Source: Mangrovibacterium diazotrophicum | GTDB lineage: Bacteria; Bacteroidota; Bacteroidia; Bacteroidales; Prolixibacteraceae | Assembly: GCF_003610535.1 (NCBI RefSeq) | Contig: NZ_RAPN01000002.1 | Location: 248,001-312,000 of the forward strand | Reading direction: 5' to 3' | Length of the DNA stretch: 64,000 nt | Shown: piece by piece, positions 36,801 to 45,724 of the stretch | Layout of the letters: every line of letters starts with the position of its first letter | How positions within the stretch are numbered: position 1 is the first letter of the stretch | Program-made: the position numbers and the translations under genes | The notes under the pieces: generated by a model | What the model saw: only the letters and a program-made list of their open reading frames with translations | Database searches by the model: none | Told to the model about the DNA's origin: nothing

Positions 36801-38797
36801 TAACCTTTCAAATGCAAGGCCTGTGCTTCGCGTCGATTCCTTGCATCCATATCACTGGCGTGCGTTGCAATACCTTCTTCGCCTATTCCGTAAATCAACG
36901 GAAATTCATTTTGAATGCTTTCGTAGCTGTCCACTTCCCGGTACTTGCCTTTGGGAACTTCAAAATCGAATACCTGGTTAAACTGTTTTGCGACAGGCTC
37001 TGCATTTTCCAATTCATCCATCCGTCTTTCAACTTTGCTGGCAGAGGCTCGGAACGGCAACTGATTTTTGTAGTAGGTTATTTTTGAATCCGCGACGCTC
37101 AGACGGGGCACATAATTTTGCTCGAACGCCAGCTGCAAACACCATTTCACACTTTTAGAAATGATACTGCCGTCTTCATTATCTAACGGAATATTGGCGA
37201 TTTGAATGGACCGAACTGACACGACACCGGGAATGTCCATGATGATCTGAATGAGATCGGAGACGTGAATCACCTTCCGCCGGTCGGCCAGCTCCAACTC
37301 CGCATTATCGATAAAACCATGCTCAAGGGCCGGTCCTTCAAAGATTTGGTCAGCCGTCAGACATTTGGCTTCATCAGTTGTATAAAAGTAAAGCTGTTCT
37401 CCCTCGGTTAACAAAGCCGACGGCACTTCTTCATTCACCGAAATCTTTGTCTTTCCCGCACTTTCGTCGAATGAAATTGATTTAACCATGTAATCGCCAT
37501 CGTTGCTTCGGGAACCGGAAATTGAAATCTTGTCGCCACTTTTTAGGAATTCATCCGGATTTCCTTCGATTCTGAAATAGCGTTGTTCCGTGTTGGTTTC
37601 CAGGATGCGGTATTCATGCCGGATTTTGCATTTTTCAAGCATTTCGTTGAGCTCATAAAAATGAACTGTTGGCGATAAAAACTTCGCGATCTCGTGAAAC
37701 ATTTTCGCTTGAAATTCTTCAACATTGGTTTCCGTTCCCAACTCAATATCAGCACACACTGCAATCTTTTCAACCTTCAATGCATTCAATCTGTAAAAAT
37801 CTTCACACAGATTCCGGTTGGCGTGCAAACGTGCTTTCACCTCGTCGATGATTTCGAGAATCTTGGCCACCTTCTGCCGGTAAAAAATCAACATGCTTTC
37901 GGAACTGTAATACACGAAATCGTTGATTTGAGTCGCGATGTCCAGAAGCCCGGGAATGTCCACTACATCCGAAGCAGTCGTTATCGACCCGTTCAACCTC
38001 ACCACCTTGTTGACTAATTCGTAGCCGATCGCGTAACCCAACGGCAGGTTTATGAACGTCAGTTTCAGATTCTGCACATGCGATCTGACGCTTAGCGGAT
38101 CATCCCAATCAATCGCGTCGTTATCCCAAGGTGGAAATTCTACGGCAATCCGAATCGACAGGCCGTTCAGGTTCGTATCCGGCAAATGCTCTTCAATCGT
38201 CAAATCCCGGCTGAGTAAATTCTCGTTCAGATCGCCAAAAGCATCGCAGCTCTCAAATTCCAACAAAATATCGTAAAGGATACCGATTTCAAGAGGCGGC
38301 TGTTCGGTCTCGTCCGGTTTGGGAACGTAAAGCGGATCAGGATCGTAGTGCAGCGCACTCTCTTTTTGATGCACGTAGACCGGGATTTCATTCCGAGGCG
38401 CTTCTTCAATCCAGGCATTTTTCACCCCAACATGCAGACAAGTTTCATTCTCCGGATCGTAAACATCGACATCAATCATCAGCTTTCGATAGTCGTTAAC
38501 GGTAACCGGCGAGTTTGGAAGTATTTCGCGGGCGGTGAAAAAATTTCGAATGTCATCCGGAACGGATGAATCTGCAGCCAGTAAATCCTGAACCGGATAG
38601 CCGGCACGGTAACCCAGTTCGGTTATCGCATAACACAACACCTCGAGGATTGTGACGCCGGGATCGTGAATATTGTAGTCGGTCCATATTTTCCCGGCCA
38701 GTTTTTGAATGTACTGAATTCCTTCTTCCCTCAAAAAATCGTATTGCAGACTTTTCGATTCCGGTGTTTTCCGTGATATGGTAATTGGTTCTGACAT
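33818..38797 (-). CDS. Very large baseplate wedge protein (Afp12-like) with repeat insertions
   Basis: A 1659-residue protein of the second baseplate-wedge type. The N-terminus (QKLAGKIWTDYNIHDPGVTILEVLCYA) is the conserved start of this family and the C-terminus with CEACQ and RFFERQIRLEAPAHVF is also conserved. Inserted between are at least six copies of a 60-75 residue beta module with the pattern G-D-x-I-x-V-x-G-S ... N-D-G-x-Y-x-V ... E-x-x-P ... G-x-L-x-Y, at about 405-472 and between 1000 and 1530. In Afp and PVC the wedge proteins form the baseplate that triggers sheath contraction. The gene follows the gpJ-like gene by 11 bases. Confidence 0.88.
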   Translation of the reverse strand: MSEPITISRKTPESKSLQYDFLREEGIQYIQKLAGKIWTDYNIHDPGVTILEVLCYAITELGYRAGYPVQDLLAADSSVPDDIRNFFTAREILPNSPVTVNDYRKLMIDVDVYDPENETCLHVGVKNAWIEEAPRNEIPVYVHQKESALHYDPDPLYVPKPDETEQPPLEIGILYDILLEFESCDAFGDLNENLLSRDLTIEEHLPDTNLNGLSIRIAVEFPPWDNDAIDWDDPLSVRSHVQNLKLTFINLPLGYAIGYELVNKVVRLNGSITTASDVVDIPGLLDIATQINDFVYYSSESMLIFYRQKVAKILEIIDEVKARLHANRNLCEDFYRLNALKVEKIAVCADIELGTETNVEEFQAKMFHEIAKFLSPTVHFYELNEMLEKCKIRHEYRILETNTEQRYFRIEGNPDEFLKSGDKISISGSRSNDGDYMVKSISFDESAGKTKISVNEEVPSALLTEGEQLYFYTTDEAKCLTADQIFEGPALEHGFIDNAELELADRRKVIHVSDLIQIIMDIPGVVSVRSIQIANIPLDNEDGSIISKSVKWCLQLAFEQNYVPRLSVADSKITYYKNQLPFRASASKVERRMDELENAEPVAKQFNQVFDFEVPKGKYREVDSYESIQNEFPLIYGIGEEGIATHASDMDARNRREAQALHLKGYLMIFDQLLANYFSQLAHVKDLFSMNAERDEIGNYIIDRTYYTQPLFDLVPNADALYIDKDGHEVTLNQIAEDEQLFLRRKNKFLDHLIGRFAESFTDYALLTMKLSGELVGQDELISDKLEFLNAYPQISSRRGTGFNYEDRCGIWSPENISGLRRRASFLVGIDEADSDDLFFSSNFEIVPVGDAWQIQVSDSVPTILLKSNELFEVEDDAKLALEHLIVQGLFRENYRIATEDEVNYYFALDCGAESSGISVKNDYPDDDPAGLAEQDIEKLIGIFENEYFNNPQSNRNNLVCPIPNYLEYDIQVDMVPDPPVATISYQLYSAPLSYDPADLVLSGEYPFEGSPKSQVDIISVDTVAKKIIIDGNIAAKLNGGDSLVVENSQDNDGAYTVQLAADVGGTTEIVVDEAIPSANVPLGELLYNNETEAEMEAKAEASRHAIFWQLIYRASRSGSYYFSSDSGAYRFRIGGSSGKDLAESEDADFNDILADEIANLPSVTIHVQNSTANNGIYAVAGATANGPDVEVTLGSALPTNQANGDLVIAESFAFSSDKSENTFIVSFDFIGILYAGDQIAVSGSDSVDGTYTIYSVAFDGSETQLVVEESVPADDNTGTMSYSKSFKINKVDGNTITIKGGYELKAVDLFVDFIRSVFFSHEGMHVLEHVLLRPKVKGLHFVDADEETLTEGLTDNGSLFFPKTLPIYSASSATKLFRVEGNISGELDASDSTIVSSEFTISETGGNDGKYNVKGLQYNGGTDRTQLKTAEEIPVDIPFSDSYGKLTYMKGTPIVSVSAASLLITINDPESVELKAGDLVEVRGSTDGVNDGRYLVDDLTDLGTHQELVISRVEAEVEDKLLAIVLDDDKCEACQIQDPYTCVASVILPHWQGRFDNKDFRRFFERQIRLEAPAHVFLSICWISCEQMEAFETNYKRWLLENARKVKDFGKLSAAQRQLVETLNTLRNIYPTGTLYDCTVDETLENAIILDNSVLGNA

Positions 38798-38808
38798 TCA
38801 AGTTTATA

Positions 38809-41800
38809 TTAATTGCACGGACAATCGTCCGATGCGGCTATTTTATTGGTTATAATTTCGTTATTGGGGCATTCACAGGCACCTTCCGCCTCAATAACTG
38901 TAATTAGATGGCTTACTGAGGAAACTAATACTGAAGCGGAAGTTGAAGCAACAGCCTCGTCCACATCCAGCGTCGGATCATTGATTGGGTCGTCAGGAAC
39001 GATGTGAAACATTTCGAAACAGGTGATGTAGTCCACGTACGACTGTTCTTCCACAAAATTCAGGATCACTGACTTGTGAATTTTTCCGCCAAACACAATG
39101 TCTGATCCACTTTCGAATGCCCAAGGCGAAAGGTATTTGATGATGGCCTCCTCCAGCTTAACCTGGTAAATTCCAAGATCGATACCCGGCTGAAACTTCA
39201 CTTTGAACGTCACTTTCACTTCCTCGAAAATCGGGTTGTGCACATGCACTCGGATGAACGGTGAACGCAACGAACCGATGAGTTCGTCAATGTCGGAAAG
39301 CGTCACCAAACTGGTGCGCGGCTTCAGCGGATTGACCGCATTTTTATTCCGAACATTGGAAACGACAATGAGGCTGACATGCCTGGGTGAAGCTTCATTG
39401 ATACTGGTGTAGGTACCTTCAAAACGCGTGTGATTTAAACACTTCACTTTATAAACCGACGGGAAGTTCTGCAAAATGATCCGTTCGTAGTCCCAGATGG
39501 TAATCGACCGGTTCTTGTGTCTCAGCCGCTCGCTGACACGGGTATAAAAATCGTTACTCGCTTCCTTAACCTTTCCACCAAAGGAGGTGAAAGGCTGATC
39601 AATCTTCTTGATAGCTGAATCGGCAACCAGCATTTTGGAGATCGTCTTCCCGGGCAATGGCTTGCTCAAATAATTCGGATCGTTACTATTGTTGGCAAAA
39701 ACAACTTTCGCGGCCTGACACTTCACATCAATCAGCTGCGGAATACCAAACGAATCGGCAGTCACCGACGCCCGAATCCAGTGAAGCCCTGTTGGTAAAA
39801 TCGTATTTTTGGTGCAGGCCTCCGACGGCATGCTGAACTTCACCACGCCAGTCGTAATCAGCCCTTTTGTGGTATCTGAAAGAATGTTCTGCTGCGGAAA
39901 AGGCTTCCACTCGTTGCAAGCCAGGTAACTCCATTTTACCTCTGGCGGCGCAAGATCAGGATCAGATGTCCCCTCAGAAACCTGAAATAAAATGGCCAGA
40001 TTCTGTGGCGGGTTCAGGTCTTTCAGCCCGAGGTACAATTCACCTTCGTTTGCATATTGAGGCAGCAAATAATTGGATGAAGCTGACGTTTTTACCTCTA
40101 CGACTCCCATAGCATGAATGTGGAAAAACTGCTCCACCCGATCTTCATATTCTTCTGCTGAGAGCTTCTGCGTCTTGATCTTTTCCCCGGAAACATAGTT
40201 CAGCGACAGTTCTTCAATCTCTGGCGTGTACGGCTCCTTGGGAAGTTGATCGGTGTAATCGGTCGGAGGCTCCGTAGACGGCGGATTTAGCGCCACCAAC
40301 ACCCGTTTGGTGTAGGCAGTGGGATATTCTTTGTGCCCAAAGTCGGTTCCTTTCAAGCTGAGTCGAAGAAAACCCTTTCGGCTGTTTTGATTGAATTCAT
40401 CAAATGGCTTCATACCCTCGTCCCGCTCCACCGAGGCAAGCACACTGGTCGGTGCTTCATCAGCCGGTTCATCGTTCGAAAAATTGATCTCATGATCTTC
40501 TTTCAATTTGGAGCCCGGACCAGCCGAAAACAGGGTATCATAAACCGGCGTAATAGACTTCCAGCTCTTCTTGTCCTGAAGATAGGTTTCGGCCCGGAAT
40601 GATGAATTTGTGCGGGCTGGCGAATTGGGATAGTAATTGGCATAATGCCCGGTGAAGCCGTTACTCAAATCCGGTAATCCCGACCACTTGATATGGAGCG
40701 TCAATTGATTCAGCGATTTCTGAAAGACTTCCCAACTGCCGATGTAAAAGTTCGATCCGATTATCGGACGGTTGCCAAAAGGCTGGAACGGTTTGCCCGG
40801 ATCGAGCACCGACTGGTCATTCTGGATAATCAGATTTTTAACTTCCCGAACATCAGCGACCAGATCAACACTTCCGATTTTCAGGTCTTTCAGAAATTTA
40901 TAAATAAACGGATTTCCTTTGCTGGCCGGGTTCAAAATCACCTTGACCACAGGCCATTTCGTTTGAATCGGGTCGAGCAACACTTCCCCGTTGTACGCCA
41001 CTATTGCTTCCTGATCTTTGGTGATCGTTCGCTTGATAATGATGCGTTTTTTTAGTTTATCGACTTTCGTGCTGTGAACCGGATCACCGAAACTGTAAAT
41101 CAGGTCATTGATCTTGTCCGAGCCGACGTATTTCACGGCTTTCACCTGATCGAGGGTTCGAAATCTCTTGCCGGGCAACTTATTACGTTCCGAAATGATG
41201 CGCGCGGCAACAGTCATGCCGATATCGTAGTCGCGGGTATTGTCGCCAAAACCGGTTGTGGGATCATCAAAAACGGGACCTTCAACGGGCTCAACACCTG
41301 CAATGTCTGCCGCTGTTTTCGCATTGTTCAAAAAATCGAGGATGCGCATTTCCACAATCGGATCGAGCATTCCGGGCTCGGCGTGTTCCCAAATCGGTTC
41401 GATCCATTTTTCCTCACCACTGAATTTCAGCCGGAACGCATCGTAAAGCATGTCGTTTGTCAATCCATTCAACAAAGTCGGCGAACTCGAAAAATTCAAA
41501 TAGATCGTTACAATTCGTTCGCCTTCGCCTAAAAATAAGTTTGGAGAAGCGATTGCAAAGCCGATTTCGGCTAAATCGCGATCAGCCACGGTCGCAGCGT
41601 CAGTTCCCGAATTGATATCAGGAAACTGAATTCCGCCAAAGGTTCGCCAGCTCTGATCGTCGTTGGTAATCTCCGCTCCTTTGCCATCTTCCGATTTCGC
41701 TTGAGGCGACAAGTAAAAACGATAGTCGTTTCCCGGATTTGGTGTCAGGCCGGAGAAAAGATCATATTTATTGAAGAACAGTGCTTTGACGTCCGCGATG

Positions 41801-42324
41801 GTTGCCCTGTTTAGCGAACTTTCATTTTCCAGCTCATAAACGACGTTCTTACCAAGTTCATCTTTACCCGCTTTAAACGCAGTGCCCTTCTCTAGCAAAT
41901 GGGTTGAAACATGTTTGGCTAGCTCAAAAATGAGGTAAACCTGGTCGGGTACCTCCGGCTTTTCCGTCAGGTGCAAAACATCGCGGTAATAAAAATCGAG
42001 GTGTTTCTTCGTAATCTTGTTGATATCGTCCTGCGCGTATTTGAAGAGTTTGAGAAAAGCAGTAAAAAGCGCAAAATGCGGCGAATTGTGCTGACTTTCA
42101 GAATTAATATTTTGGTCGAAGAAACCAAACCAGTCGCCATCTTTAGTGTTGTTCAAATTAAAATAGGAAATCTCGCGGGCAAATTCTTTGGCAAAAGCTT
42201 TCAAATCGTCCATGCTCCGCTCGTCAACAGCAACATAACCGGGCAACAAGGTTTTCAAAACTCGTTGCGTTTGGCTGGTGCCGTCGCGCTGCAGTGGATT
42301 TTTTGAATTGCAATTGATCGCCAT
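38809..42324 (-). CDS. Baseplate wedge protein, gpJ/Afp11-like, with helix-hairpin-helix-like insert
   Basis: A 1171-residue baseplate J-type protein. The N-terminus with FKYAQDDINKITKKHLDFYYRDVL and the C-terminal ERIILQNFPSVYKVKCLNHT and following segments match the first wedge protein of Afp and PVC. At about residues 325-415 there is a segment that looks like a pair of helix-hairpin-helix motifs (RILDFLNNAKTAADIAGV and AARIISERNKLPGKRFRTLD...VGSDKINDL), a fold otherwise seen in ComEA-type DNA-binding proteins and not expected in a baseplate. The C-terminus is cysteine-containing (ACECPNNE, DDCPCN). Confidence 0.9.
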   Translation of the reverse strand: MAINCNSKNPLQRDGTSQTQRVLKTLLPGYVAVDERSMDDLKAFAKEFAREISYFNLNNTKDGDWFGFFDQNINSESQHNSPHFALFTAFLKLFKYAQDDINKITKKHLDFYYRDVLHLTEKPEVPDQVYLIFELAKHVSTHLLEKGTAFKAGKDELGKNVVYELENESSLNRATIADVKALFFNKYDLFSGLTPNPGNDYRFYLSPQAKSEDGKGAEITNDDQSWRTFGGIQFPDINSGTDAATVADRDLAEIGFAIASPNLFLGEGERIVTIYLNFSSSPTLLNGLTNDMLYDAFRLKFSGEEKWIEPIWEHAEPGMLDPIVEMRILDFLNNAKTAADIAGVEPVEGPVFDDPTTGFGDNTRDYDIGMTVAARIISERNKLPGKRFRTLDQVKAVKYVGSDKINDLIYSFGDPVHSTKVDKLKKRIIIKRTITKDQEAIVAYNGEVLLDPIQTKWPVVKVILNPASKGNPFIYKFLKDLKIGSVDLVADVREVKNLIIQNDQSVLDPGKPFQPFGNRPIIGSNFYIGSWEVFQKSLNQLTLHIKWSGLPDLSNGFTGHYANYYPNSPARTNSSFRAETYLQDKKSWKSITPVYDTLFSAGPGSKLKEDHEINFSNDEPADEAPTSVLASVERDEGMKPFDEFNQNSRKGFLRLSLKGTDFGHKEYPTAYTKRVLVALNPPSTEPPTDYTDQLPKEPYTPEIEELSLNYVSGEKIKTQKLSAEEYEDRVEQFFHIHAMGVVEVKTSASSNYLLPQYANEGELYLGLKDLNPPQNLAILFQVSEGTSDPDLAPPEVKWSYLACNEWKPFPQQNILSDTTKGLITTGVVKFSMPSEACTKNTILPTGLHWIRASVTADSFGIPQLIDVKCQAAKVVFANNSNDPNYLSKPLPGKTISKMLVADSAIKKIDQPFTSFGGKVKEASNDFYTRVSERLRHKNRSITIWDYERIILQNFPSVYKVKCLNHTRFEGTYTSINEASPRHVSLIVVSNVRNKNAVNPLKPRTSLVTLSDIDELIGSLRSPFIRVHVHNPIFEEVKVTFKVKFQPGIDLGIYQVKLEEAIIKYLSPWAFESGSDIVFGGKIHKSVILNFVEEQSYVDYITCFEMFHIVPDDPINDPTLDVDEAVASTSASVLVSSVSHLITVIEAEGACECPNNEIITNKIAASDDCPCN

Positions 42325-42334
42325 GATTTCGCTT

Positions 42335-42760
42335 TTATTGAGCTATGTCCGTTCCTTCATTTAAATAATAGGGGTACACAATATTGCGCCGGTTGTTGGT
42401 GGCAATGACCGTATAATCGATCCGGATCTCCACCATACCGTTTTCTGCATCGAGCTTAAAGTTGACGTCGTCGACTTTCACGCGGGGTTCGAAAAAGAGA
42501 ATCGCCTTTTCGATTCGGGCAGTCATGCGTTGAGCAACGGAAACCGACAGACGTTCGAACAGGAGCTCATCCATATTGGCTCCGTAATCGGGTTGCATCA
42601 CCCGCTCGCCTTTCGCGGTTGACAATAAAATGATGAGACTTTGCCGGATATCTTCCTCGTTATCGACCATGTCCACGCCATAACCGCCACGTGAAAAAGC
42701 TGGTGGAAACGACCATCCCCGGCCTAAAAAAGTGTTTTCTTCAACTTTAATTCTTGCCAT
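42335..42760 (-). CDS. Baseplate gp25-like protein (Afp9-like)
   Basis: A 141-residue protein of the GPW/gp25 family. The conserved core DNEEDIRQSLIILLSTAKGE and RVMQPDYGANMDELLFE are visible. It forms part of the inner baseplate and contacts the sheath base. It lies between the PAAR and gpJ-like genes as in Afp-type clusters. Confidence 0.95.
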   Translation of the reverse strand: MARIKVEENTFLGRGWSFPPAFSRGGYGVDMVDNEEDIRQSLIILLSTAKGERVMQPDYGANMDELLFERLSVSVAQRMTARIEKAILFFEPRVKVDDVNFKLDAENGMVEIRIDYTVIATNNRRNIVYPYYLNEGTDIAQ

Positions 42761-42781
42761 TTTTTTCCGTTTAAAATTTCG

Positions 42782-43060
42782 TCAACCAATGATTACCGTT
42801 GGCTCCCCAACCGCTGCAGTAGCTCCGCAAATGCAGGTATCGCCAACCCGGATTGCCGGTTTGCCACCGATCAAAACGGTCGCACTTCCCATCGGGAAAG
42901 GACTCACGGTAGGTTGATGCACATTCGGCGGCAGCGAGCAAATATGGTTATCGCCCATTACCGCTGCGGGCATTCCGCCAATCAACACCGTCGGGTCACC
43001 GGGACCGATAATGGTTCCGCCATGGGTTGTCGTATCTGTCATTCTTGCTGCTGCCGGCAT
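42782..43060 (-). CDS. PAAR-domain spike tip protein (Afp10-like)
   Basis: A 92-residue PAAR protein: MPAAARMTDTTTHGG, then two repeats of the motif pair TVLIGGMPAAVMGD and TVLIGGKPAIRVGD with CICGA. It caps the VgrG spike with a sharp metal-binding tip. There is no extra effector domain. It begins six bases after the VgrG stop codon. Confidence 0.95.
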   Translation of the reverse strand: MPAAARMTDTTTHGGTIIGPGDPTVLIGGMPAAVMGDNHICSLPPNVHQPTVSPFPMGSATVLIGGKPAIRVGDTCICGATAAVGEPTVIIG

Positions 43061-43066
43061 ATTCTT

Positions 43067-44821
43067 TTAGTTTATCATGACTATTGAACCTTTCACTACG
43101 GTTTGACCGCTCGACGACAACTCGGCACCGGCGCTGCCTTCGGCCTTCAGTTGCGCCTGCGATTTGAGGTTGATGTTCACCCCTTCGAGGTTGATATCGC
43201 CACTTGCTTTAATCTTGATATCCGCTGCACTTTCGAGCGTGACGCCATCCGACGAGAGCGTAAACTTGTTTTTGTTTTCGTCCTCAATGTTGATGGATCC
43301 CTCATCGTCACTAACAACGATGGTATTCCCATTGGGCGTTTCGATGGTCACACTCACTTTATCATCATCAAAAAGGAACTTCATCCCACTACGGGTAACC
43401 ACGCCTTTTTGCGTATTTTCTTCTTCGGGCGGTAAAGGCGATGCTTTGGCACTGCTAAACAACGAGCCCAGGATGACCGGGTCGCGCGGGTCGTCATTCA
43501 AAAAGCCAACAATCACCTCATCTTCAATCTCAGGCCGGAAAACCCAGCCCCGATCCTGCGCGGCATTCAGTGTTGCGAGCCGTGCCCATACGCCCTCGTT
43601 TTCGCTGTCGATAATCGGCAGACGTACTTTGATGCGTTCTTCTCCGTCGGGGTCTTCGTGAATATTGGTGACCACGCCTATCTGCAGGCCGTTGACCGAA
43701 GGAATCAACCCGCCAGCCGGCTTATCAACGATATCGTTGTATAAATTGACAAACCAATCTTTTTGCAGGCCAAACTCAATTTCGGTGAACCAATCGGAAT
43801 CGTTTGTTACGCGGTGAGAAACCGAAGAAACAAATGCCGGCCCGTTCATCCGGTCGCCGAAACCAGCCAATTGAATCACATGTCCCGGTTTGATGTCGCT
43901 GAACCCTTGGATCTTGACGGTTCCGCGAATCTTGGCCAGTCGGCTTCTCAACAGTTGAGCATCCGACCAGGCTTTCAACTCTGCATCTTTTACTCGCCCC
44001 GAATGTTTCAAGAGAAACTCCTCCGGACCTGCAACTGAGGCCAAATCCGAGGTTGCTAAATTTCCCTGTTCCGGCAAGCCGGGATCATCACCTTCCCCCT
44101 CAACAATCTCCTGGTTAGCCAAATCCCAGGCACTGCTTTTGACCGCCGCAAACTGGTCTCGGGCGTCCAAACCTGCTTCGAACTCGTACACATTATAGCC
44201 GTAGGCCAGTTCCACAATCGGGTCTGCAGCAAGATCCGGCGCTTTCACCGCAACTTTGCCATCATCAACCAGAACCAGTTTTCCATTCACCTCGGCGCGG
44301 GTCATCATGAAATCCCAATCGGTTGCATGATGCTGCACCAGGCTGGCGTGTGTTACCGTCGTACTTTCAACATTCGCATCGAAACCGTATCCGGAGATCA
44401 ATTCTTCAATCATGTCGCTGTCGGTCAATTCAGCAAAATATTTGCTTTTGCGCCCAATGGTCATCTTGATGGCCGCGTCCTTCAGTTCCAAAATGAGATA
44501 GCCCGAGCGGCCTTTTCGCGCCTGAATGCTGTGTTTGGTAATGATGCCTTTGAAAATGGTATCTTCATCGGAGTGATAACCAGCCTTGATTTCGATTTCG
44601 TTACCCGGCAAAAACAGGTTGCCACTGCTCAATTCGAAGGTCTCGCGCGAAACGCTTCCGTCGAAAAGGACAACCCGGGCAGTCGGAATACGATTGACCG
44701 ATTTGACAACCCAAATGCTCTCAATCCCCACATCTCCACCAACCACTTCCCCGTTCGAAAGAATCGTAAAAGTGGCCAGGTCGGTTTCTGCTTGTGTCGG
44801 TATCGTTCTTATAACTGGCAT
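43067..44821 (-). CDS. VgrG-like central spike (Afp8-like)
   Basis: A 584-residue spike protein. Residues about 1-365 form the gp27-like hub, 375-460 the OB-fold (IGVVTNIHEDPDGEERIKVRLPI and DEVIVGFLNDDPRDPVILGSL), and 480-584 the beta-helix needle with repetitive strands (SDGVTLESAADIKIKASGDINLEG and so on). It has no C-terminal effector extension. It starts one base after the LysM gene stop codon. Confidence 0.95.
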   Translation of the reverse strand: MPVIRTIPTQAETDLATFTILSNGEVVGGDVGIESIWVVKSVNRIPTARVVLFDGSVSRETFELSSGNLFLPGNEIEIKAGYHSDEDTIFKGIITKHSIQARKGRSGYLILELKDAAIKMTIGRKSKYFAELTDSDMIEELISGYGFDANVESTTVTHASLVQHHATDWDFMMTRAEVNGKLVLVDDGKVAVKAPDLAADPIVELAYGYNVYEFEAGLDARDQFAAVKSSAWDLANQEIVEGEGDDPGLPEQGNLATSDLASVAGPEEFLLKHSGRVKDAELKAWSDAQLLRSRLAKIRGTVKIQGFSDIKPGHVIQLAGFGDRMNGPAFVSSVSHRVTNDSDWFTEIEFGLQKDWFVNLYNDIVDKPAGGLIPSVNGLQIGVVTNIHEDPDGEERIKVRLPIIDSENEGVWARLATLNAAQDRGWVFRPEIEDEVIVGFLNDDPRDPVILGSLFSSAKASPLPPEEENTQKGVVTRSGMKFLFDDDKVSVTIETPNGNTIVVSDDEGSINIEDENKNKFTLSSDGVTLESAADIKIKASGDINLEGVNINLKSQAQLKAEGSAGAELSSSGQTVVKGSIVMIN

Positions 44822-44822
44822 C

Positions 44823-45551
44823 TTACTTCTTATTAATAGGTGGCAACACCAGCTGTTGACCGGGTGTCAACCGCCGAATGTTGTTGATATCGTTCACGCG
44901 AGCGATCTCCAGGTAAAGCGACGAATCGCCATAAACTTTTTGTGCGATCAACGGCAGCGTCTCTCCGGCCTTCACCAGCCGAAAGTGGGTCAAATCGGGA
45001 GAAGATCTCCGGGCCAGGGCCGCTTGTTCTTCCCGTGAAACAGTCTGCTTGAACGTGGCATTGATTGTGGCACGCAACGGTGCTCCCGATGAATGAAACA
45101 GTTTGTAGGTCACCGTCGCCCGCTCCATCACCCCGTAAAAGTGGAAAGTTCCCCAGCTCAACTCCAGGTGATTGGTCCGGTGCTCTTCGCCCACATACAA
45201 CTGGGTGATATTCATAAAAGCATCAATCTGTTCCTTGACGTATCCAACGCCGCCGACTGCAGGATTCAGATCGACGGCCGTGCTTCCAACACCGGAAACT
45301 CCGGTTCCGTCGAACAGAAAATCGAAGGAAACGGAGCTTGATGGTTGCCCTTGAAACGACTGTGTGTCGGCCGTTCCACCAATCGCCCGCTGCGGTGCAT
45401 ACTCGGTTCCGAAACTCTCACTGAAAGTGTTCGGATTGTACATCACTGAAAAAGTCTCACCTGTCTGATTCTGAAAATTCTCGTCAGAATAAGCGATGAT
45501 CGTCAGTTTTGCCACTTCCGCCAGCCCGTCAAACAGATTGAGTAATCCCAT
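44823..45551 (-). CDS. LysM-containing baseplate hub adaptor (Afp7-like)
   Basis: A 242-residue protein with an N-terminal tube-type domain (SVMYNPNTFSESFGTEY, FDFLFDGTG) and a C-terminal LysM domain (about 187-242, LVKAGETLPLIAQKVYGDSSLYLEIARVN...LTPGQQLVLPP). The equivalent phage gp53-type and Afp7 proteins join the tube base to the spike. Its ATG overlaps the DUF5908 stop codon by one base (TGATG). Confidence 0.94.
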   Translation of the reverse strand: MGLLNLFDGLAEVAKLTIIAYSDENFQNQTGETFSVMYNPNTFSESFGTEYAPQRAIGGTADTQSFQGQPSSSVSFDFLFDGTGVSGVGSTAVDLNPAVGGVGYVKEQIDAFMNITQLYVGEEHRTNHLELSWGTFHFYGVMERATVTYKLFHSSGAPLRATINATFKQTVSREEQAALARRSSPDLTHFRLVKAGETLPLIAQKVYGDSSLYLEIARVNDINNIRRLTPGQQLVLPPINKK

Positions 45552-45715
45552 CAGCGTTCGTTTTTATCTTTTATCAGTTGCATCAGCATATCGACTTTTT
45601 CGGCAAATCGATCCTGCTTTTCACGATTTATTTCCGGCATGGGCGACTTTTGCTCCTTTGAAGCCGAGTCGTCGACAATCGCCCGAATAATCAGTTCTTT
45701 TATTTCAATCGGCAT
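45551..45715 (-). CDS. DUF5908 small protein (54 residues)
   Basis: A 54-residue protein starting MPIEIKELIIRAIVDDS and ending in a charged helix, matching the DUF5908 family found between tube and LysM genes in eCIS loci. It begins nine bases after the second tube gene and its TGA overlaps the LysM ATG, so translation is coupled. Its role is not known; Afp6 holds this position in the Afp cluster. It is easily missed because of its size. Confidence 0.85.
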   Translation of the reverse strand: MPIEIKELIIRAIVDDSASKEQKSPMPEINREKQDRFAEKVDMLMQLIKDKNER

Positions 45716-45724
45716 TGTTTGTTT

